Part shown: positions 57,947 to 64,000 of the stretch, piece by piece | Numbering within the stretch: the first letter of the stretch is position 1 | How the letters are laid out: each line of letters opens with the position of its first letter | Assembly: GCF_002994745.2 (NCBI RefSeq) | Contig: NC_037091.1 | Coordinates: forward strand, 4,085,501 to 4,149,500 | Direction of reading: 5' to 3' | Origin: Rosa chinensis | Taxonomy: Eukaryota; Streptophyta; Magnoliopsida; Rosales; Rosaceae | Length of the DNA: 64,000 nt | Translations under genes and position numbers: made by a program | The notes under the pieces: model-generated | What the model saw: the letters and a program-made list of their open reading frames with translations, nothing else | The model's database searches: none | What the model was told of the DNA's origin: nothing

Positions 57947-59105
57947 CACCCAAGTGGTGTAAAACCATAACTTCATGCTCACAACATATGCACATCAACT
58001 CGACAACAATCATAAAAGGATCAAGACTTACCTTCAGCAATTACTGGCATGGATTCCATCTCTGCAGCTGCACAATAATGATCACTTGAAGATGGCCTTT
58101 TGTTACTTACCAACTTGCTTCTCAATGGACAGAACAATATGCAAAACGTGGTGGTAACAGGGACCAAGTTCATCTATTTATATTGGATAGTTAACCCTTA
58201 GATTCCTTCCATTAAAGTAATTCTTAAGGGACAAGTCTCCTAATTAGAATCCTAATGTATCACAATCTTGTAGCCCTTCTTGTAGACTAAGCAATGGATT
58301 ACTATCCTTAATGAATTGATACACTGCTTCATTAAGTTACTAGTATTGATTTACAACTTGTATCCATGTTAAACTAGGATTGATATTAAGCTAATCATCA
58401 TATACATTATGACAACATGTGACAAGTCCATACTTGATTCTAACAAGTGGTGTTTTGATTTCCTTGTTTTTCCTCTTCTTTTGCATCTGATTTTTGTCCT
58501 CAAAGATCAAATCTGTTTTTAAATCTTAGTTCTGAATCTCTAAGATTTACTCTCAGGTTTGTTCTCATGGTCATTCTTAGTTTTTGTTCTTTCTTTGCTC
58601 CTCAAGATGTCCAAACCGTGAACAAATCTCCTTCTTCTTGTCTACCTTGCCCTGCCGTGGAAGAGTTCGTACTCCTGTGCAACCACCTCTTCAGATCTCA
58701 AGTTTCTTTGTTAAGATCTATTTTGGTTTGGTTGTTGTTATTCCTCTATGCGAGATCTTCTCGTAATCGGTCAACCGGAGAATGTATGACGGCTCTGTCC
58801 GTATCCTCACCTCTGCAGACCACCCTTGGTTACCAATCCTCGCCCACGATTTCCGTCGGAGCTCCGATGACGAATCTGCTAGTCGGCTGCATGTTGGAGA
58901 CGAAGAAGAAACTTTGATTAGGGTCTGGGTTTTTTGGGCTGCTTGGGCCTTTACGTTTTAGTTTGGTTTTTAGTTATATTATCCTACTCATGTCTTAATT
59001 CTTATGAATTTCTGAATTTGAGGGTATGTTGCCTGCCCTTGGCTTTGTTTGGGCCTCCTTATGCCTTTTGGCTTTTATGAATATCAGTTTCACGACCAAA
59101 AAATA
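57947..59105. other. Non-coding stretch with a possible retroposed segment
   Basis: A 116-codon frame (58567-58917) has no recognised domain. It is followed by T-rich text and then CAGTTTCACGACCAAAAAATAA near 59,085, which could be a retroposon tail. Near 58,440, AACAAGTGGTGTTTTGA vaguely recalls an LTR end plus a methionine tRNA primer site. Neither reading is strong enough for a named element. Confidence 0.3.
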
Positions 59106-59930
59106 ACTGAAAACGAAACGAAGAATCAAGAAGCTCAACTAACAACTGATCAATCTTTTGGAGTTCAAATGACTTCATGTTAAGTTGTCAACATTAAACG
59201 GTTGAGTAGTATTGAAGGGATCGATCGACGACATAGCATACTAATATATGCATTCACACTATTAATGAAGATTAATTTGACAATTCTTTCTAGCTACGAG
59301 TCTTCTATTCATGACACTTTGACAAAGAGAGGCTTAAATATTATTGCTTGGAGTTCACTGAATCAGTAAAGGAGGGAACAGAAATGAGCCTTCTAGTGTT
59401 GTTCCGGTACTCCATTTTAACCAATTAATTAGCAATTATACAAGAGTTGTTGGACCATGCTCGGATTAAGTATATACCTCTTTTATTGCATTATAACACC
59501 AAATTTCATAGTATAATAATACCATTAAGTTTAAGAAAAAGATAATACGTTTGAGAGTTTCAATTTGAACTTGCAAAATGGTTTTATTGTTCTTTTACAA
59601 GTTGGCGGTCTAAAGGGAGAAAATCATATTTGTGGAGAAGATCATATTTGTCTTTTGAGCAACTTGTAAACATGTATTATTGCTAGGGTTTGAAGAATAT
59701 ATCCTTAGAAGCCATTGAGAGCTCGAAACACTATGCCCTTTTCCTAACATTGTCTTCGTCTCGACCTCAATCCAATATAGGCACGTACCAATTGTATATG
59801 ATCGAGACTGGCCTGTGAGACTAATAAGTTAGTGATGGAATTAAGAGGAAAAACAAGCCTAGCTTGATCCAATTTAAGATTTCTTCTTTGGTTGTTCATG
59901 CATGGAATCTTCTAGATAGGTCAAAATGTT

Positions 59931-60276
59931 TCATCTCTGTTTATATACATAATATTCATTCTCTCAAATAAGCACGTTCACGTTCACCTTGTATCTCCAC
60001 GTGATTTGTTCGAGATTTACTACTCAATGCGATATGAACCGGCCTTTCCGGATATCTATAACGATTGTAGTAGTTGATTGCAACTTCCTTACGACTTAAG
60101 GTTCTTAATTAGGGCTCTTCTGGAAGAATTGAACCTTCCTAAAATCTCCATTAGGCAGTGTGTTAGAGAGACGGATATCATGTACTGACTTGCCCTTTGA
60201 GTCGATTACTCAATAATGGATTTCATGGCTTGAATAAGTCGATGATGATTGAAGGTTTCTATGATGGTCTGTTACC
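59931..60276. other. Intergenic DNA, no gene seen
   Basis: Right of the duplicated unit. No open frame or repeat of note. Confidence 0.4.
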
Positions 60277-60640
60277 ACATAAGAGGAGGGTTGATTTTGC
60301 TTCACAAGGTTATCGTGTCACATACATAAATGTGCGACATTTAGAGAGATTAAGAGAGAAGACATCGGTAACTCCGAAAGTGACAGCAATAGAGTGCTAG
60401 TAGGTAACTCCGCAAAAGTCACGAGATCCAGAGAGATCTGATGGACAGTGTCGCACAAGGAGGCTTGATGTTGCTTCACAAGGTTATCGTGTCACGTACA
60501 GAAATTTGTGACATTTAGAGAGATCAAGAGAGAAGAGACGTTGGCGACTCCAAAATGATGGTAAGGGAACATTAGAAGATAAAGTCACGAGATCCATAGA
60601 GATCCAATAGATAGTGCCACAAAATGTAACAATCAAGAGT
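60277..60640. repeat. Two-copy tandem repeat, about 175 bp
   Basis: Copy 1 (about 60,277-60,450) and copy 2 (about 60,454-60,640) share TTGCTTCACAAGGTTATCGT, GACATTTAGAGAGAT, AGAGAGAAGA and TCACGAGATCCA. They have moderate divergence. A 67-codon frame overlaps copy 1 (60197-60400) but looks incidental. Confidence 0.8.
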
Positions 60641-61305
60641 GAAATATTGAAGCTATTGGGAAAATTTCATAATAGAAAGCAAATAAGTTCTATTGATTAA
60701 TGGGGTGGATCTGTAGTCACCTACTTTATAGTTAAAATTATCCTCTAAATCTCATTCATTAGATTAAATATTAATTAACGGTTGAGATTAAAGACAAATT
60801 ATTAGTTCAATTTTTAGGCATGGACCGCCATTGAAGATCCATTAAGGACTTGTAGCTTAGTCTCTTGAGAGAACTTGAAGGTAGCATATGAAGGCATGTT
60901 CTTAGTTCTTGGGACGTTACCTTTAACAAGAGAACAAATGTTGTAGAGATTATTAGTATTAGTAATATGTAATAAGTATAAGGGACTGTGAGAGATCCAT
61001 ATAAAACATTTAGAATCTAAAATTATAACAATTTAAAACTGTGCATTTATTTTTAACCATCATATTCATTTACTACTTACAAGCCCTCGAAAACTATTCA
61101 TTAATTATATGAGCAGTACTCTACTTAAACTTACTATTCCTAAATTAGATGTCTGCATATTAATCCTCTAAAACTCCCTCCATAAATTCCCTCATTATAG
61201 TAAAAATCAAGACAGGTTCCCTATATACAGGTGACAGTTAAACTCTCGAACTCAAACGTTGTAATGACAATGTAAATTACTTTTTTGAACCAATAACCAA
61301 GAAAT
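60641..61305. other. 3' flank of the U-box gene
   Basis: AT-rich, non-coding. It should include the 3' untranslated region of the minus-strand U-box gene that ends at 61306. Confidence 0.5.
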
Positions 61306-63681
61306 TTAGGCATACAGACCAGGAACGATAGATGTGGATGATTTCGAATAACGTTCAAGGAGTGACAAGACCCTGGCCGCCTTCCTCCTATGACGGCCAT
61401 CCTCATGAATATTCCGACTGGTTAGACTAGCAAGGCGCAGTCTAGCAGTTGATCCATACGTTTCAACCATTTCCTTTGACATAAAGACCTTTTCCAGAAG
61501 ACCCAATGCCTCTTCTTTAAGCGAGTCTGTTCCCCAATCCAAAGTCTCTAGTATAGGATTTATGGCATCAGCCTCACGCAAGACATTGGCTCCTCTTTGA
61601 GGAGAGGATTCAGCAACCAGTGTGGAAAGAGTTTGAATTGCTTCGATGGAAGTTTCATAAACCTCACCAGATAAGAGTCTTACCAAGTCAGGCAAAGCCT
61701 TGGCTTCCAAGAGACAAAATGTTGAAGTCACACTGCATATACCGCCATGCACCGGGCATACAGGACCACGGGATGCCTTGAAACACCAACAACCGGATGG
61801 TTTGGATGCAACAGTGAGATTCTGACTGCTAGTTGAAAGATTACCAATTAGAGCTGCAGCTCTTGCCTTTGCAGTCACTGAGCTAGACTTGAGAAAGTTC
61901 ACAAGCAAAGGGTATACTCCTCCTTCAACCAACATGCGCTGCGACTCCAGATTTGTGGGATCTGTAAACCTGAATAGAGCACTTAGAGCATTTTCTTTTG
62001 CTTTCATGTTCCCTGTTCTCAAAATGTTTATGATTGCAGTATGGCCACCCAATTCAATTAACTTCATAGTTAGTGATCGTTCTGATATTGGGAGGTTAGC
62101 CAATAAGCCAGCAGCAGCCATCTGTACATCACCCTTATCATCACTCTCGAGAAACCCCACTAAAGCCTCCAGCCTTCTTGGCTTAAGAAGGTATTCTACT
62201 ACTCCCTCAGGCTCATGATGGGAGAAGAGGAAAAGTAAATTTATCGCAATCTCCCGAATCGCTGATTCAGTGTTATCAAGAAGAGGAAGGACCAGAAATA
62301 CAGCATTGGCAGTGAGAACCGCTTTTTTAACCAACCTAGCATCAAACTTGCAGATTCCATGAAGTGTCTGCAAGGCAGGCCTTCGGACATTGCAAGACAA
62401 GTTGGGATTCTGTTGTAATTCAATCAAATTGGTGACAATCGGTTCCATGTCAAGTTGAGAACCATTTTCATCAACAAAGAATTTAGCTCCATCATCATCA
62501 GAAGTGAACTTCTCCAGCATTTCATAGCATTTAGTAACAATAATTGAGCGCACATTAGAGAAAATTAGTTTCAGAACGAGATTAACTCCACCAGAAGCAG
62601 CAATCAGCTCTTTGTTGGCACGGCAACTTGACAATTGAACCAAAGCAGATAAAGACGATTGTTTAGACTCAATACTTCCAGATAACATTTCAAGCAAAGG
62701 AGGTATGACTCCCTCCTCACCGAGGAGCTTCAAATTGGAGTTGACCAATTCCATGTTAACAAGTATTCTGACCATTGCTATCCTTGAATTTTCTGGCCCT
62801 GAAAATTTACAGAATGCTAAACTGCATCACTCATCTTTTGATAAAGGATTATACAACCAGCCATTATATATTTAATATGTGAAGAGGAGAAGAGATATCT
62901 ATTTTTAAGAACTAAGAATTACACATATTGTTAAAACATTTGGCTATAAACTACAGATAAAGGATAGGCTACTAGCATATCTGAATATGATGAAAGGAAT
63001 CAATACACAGTGCCTCAATAGGTTTTATAAACAAGCTGTTCAATCAATTATCTTCAGATTCAAATAGTGCTCCCCATACTAGTCTTACTTCGGTATGGTT
63101 TGAAACTTAAAACCTTTTTCCTTTTAGTATCAGCAACATAAACATGAGATGAACCTCTGCAGCTAAAGCAAATGCCAGAAGATTCTCTCAATATCCTTCT
63201 CTCTTTTTTGCCTTGAATTCAATTATTGTTTCAGGTAAGATTAATTTAGTAAAGGTATTTGTGAACTACTGACATCTCTCTTACTTAATTTATGTGAATG
63301 CACGAGTAGAACTAGAAAAAAAAAATGTAATAGAGGTCATCTAAGGAAATGAATCCTGTTACCTTGAACTATACGATCAATAAGTGGCTTATACCAGCCA
63401 GATTTAGCTGCACGAGAAATGTTCTCCTCATCTATGTCGAAAAGCTTCATCAAGATTATTTCTGCAATCTCAGCTGACTCCTTCACAGTACCCTTTAAGA
63501 GGGTAACAAGGAAAATAATTGTGCTGCGTTGTTGAGAGAGTTTCTTACATACAGACACATTCCAACCAGATCTGTCTTGCAGCAATTCATAAAGTAATTC
63601 GATTGCAGCCTTTGAGATGCTTGAGTCCCGCCCTAAGCAGCCAATGATGCGATCCCAACCTGGGGACTCAACCACTTCTTC
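61306..63681 (-). CDS. U-box domain E3 ubiquitin ligase, PUB43/44 (SAUL1) type, 3' part only
   Basis: Two exons are visible, 63681-63363 and 62798-61306, joined in frame by a GT..AG intron (VQ|GPENSRIAMVRILVNME). They encode about 600 C-terminal residues of armadillo repeats, such as EEGVIPPLLEMLSGSIESKQ, KDVQMAAAGLLANLP-like blocks and TAKARAAALIGNLSTSS. A family-specific segment GCWCFKASRGPVCPVHGGIC follows. The end has DWGTDSLKEEALGLLEKVFM, then RRKAARVLSLLERYSKSSTS and VPGLYA. This C-terminal layout is that of the SAUL1/PUB44 group, membrane-associated ligases linked to senescence and immunity in Arabidopsis. The U-box itself must lie in exons beyond the right edge and is not seen. The acceptor at 63,682-63,683 shows that at least one more exon exists upstream. 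Confidence 0.9.
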
Positions 63682-63683
63682 CT

Positions 63684-64000
63684 AATAATATTTGTTCAAA
63701 GATGAATTTATCACTCCAGAGCAAATCATGTATGATTTTCACAATCTTTAGTTAGGTAAACAGGAAAGTTGAATACTTCAGCATCTTGTTCCATGATGAA
63801 ATCTTTATCAAAAGAGTTATACACATGAAATTCTACAAGGACTTCCAAAAGAAGAGTTACTAACTCCCTCAAATTCAAATCAAGCATAGAATTCTGGTGG
63901 TTTCAATTTCTTTCTCTTTCTGGTGTACATGTTTGGCCTAAATATAATGTGTAATACTGACCAAAAAAAAAAGCACTATCACCTAGCAACTTCACATTGA
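63684..64000 (-). other. Intron of the U-box gene
   Basis: Sequence upstream of the acceptor (TATTATTAG) on the minus strand with no coding signal. It is read as part of the next intron, running off the window. Confidence 0.6.

Larger units (their letters stand above)
51771..59930. repeat. Segmental duplication, right unit (U2)
   Basis: This is the partner of 43,645-51,285, same orientation, about 8.1 kb. It carries its own insertions: two SINEs (52.3 and 53.2 kb), the foldback MULE (53.7-56.5 kb) and a hAT element (57.4-57.9 kb). Removing the foldback element and one target copy restores a junction that aligns with the uninterrupted left unit near 49,765-49,815. This supports both the duplication and the element boundaries. 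The CTTGCACGAAATA-type motif at the start of each unit also appears in diverged form at the unit ends (51,205 and 59,850). It could have served for unequal crossing-over. No gene is seen. Confidence 0.75.

Noticed and set aside
58380..58470. LTR end plus methionine tRNA primer site of a Copia element near 58,440
   Set aside because: The primer-site match is poor, there is no partner LTR, and no gag or pol sequence follows.
58567..58917. A 116-codon plus-strand frame as a membrane protein gene
   Set aside because: The hydrophobic and Ser/Leu-rich text looks random, with no domain, no splice sites and no neighbour support.

Overview
This is nuclear DNA from a flowering plant. The genes are intron-rich with GT..AG splice sites, the intergenic DNA is AT-rich, and the families present (GDP-mannose epimerase, 3-ketoacyl-CoA synthase, LFR, a plant U-box E3 ligase) are plant families. 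The protein sequences look eudicot, probably rosid. A Rosaceae source is my guess and is unproven.

Layout. From 0 to 5.3 kb I see no convincing gene, only short tandem and diverged direct repeats. At 5.4-5.7 kb is an intronless SF3b p14/SF3B6 gene (minus) with a strong palindrome upstream. From 6.4 to 12 kb are a truncated LINE, a possible lone first exon, and a 597-bp unit of an unrecognised protein-coding sequence repeated three times between two copies of a 450-bp direct repeat. At 12.5-14.8 kb is a six-exon GDP-mannose 3,5-epimerase gene (GME, minus, vitamin C pathway). It shares a divergent intergenic region with a 12-exon kinase-like gene (16.1-21.8 kb, plus) whose product has lost the usual catalytic-loop residues. 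From 22 to 27 kb are a MULE-type PB1-like fragment, a fragment of LFR exon 3, and a decayed second copy of kinase-like exons 8-12. At 27.3-28.5 kb is a Harbinger-like element. At 31.6-34.6 kb is the intact eight-exon LFR gene (armadillo-repeat SWI/SNF subunit), and at 35.6-38.0 kb a two-exon 3-ketoacyl-CoA synthase (minus). From 39 to 42 kb are LINE debris and a DUF4283/zinc-knuckle pseudogene. From 43.6 to 60 kb there is no gene I can support, only a diverged tandem segmental duplication of about 8 kb loaded with transposons. At 61.3 kb to the window end is the 3' part of a U-box/armadillo E3 ligase gene of the PUB43/44 (SAUL1) type (minus).

Two structural points stand out. First, the order kinase-like / LFR fragment / kinase-like 3' fragment / LFR is what a tandem duplication running from kinase-like intron 7 to LFR exon 4 would leave after decay. 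Second, in the gene-poor third several non-autonomous transposons can be delimited from the sequence alone by target-site duplications: two hAT, three MULE-type (one a 2.8-kb foldback element with a central tandem array), one Harbinger-like, and one SINE with an exact duplication plus a second with a near match.

The genes do not form a pathway. They are ordinary neighbouring plant genes for splicing, ascorbate synthesis, chromatin remodelling, very-long-chain lipid synthesis and ubiquitination. I found no clearly new biochemical system. The best candidates for something undescribed are the triplicated unknown ORF, the degenerate kinase family and the foldback element. All alignments were made by eye, and coordinates of decayed elements are approximate.
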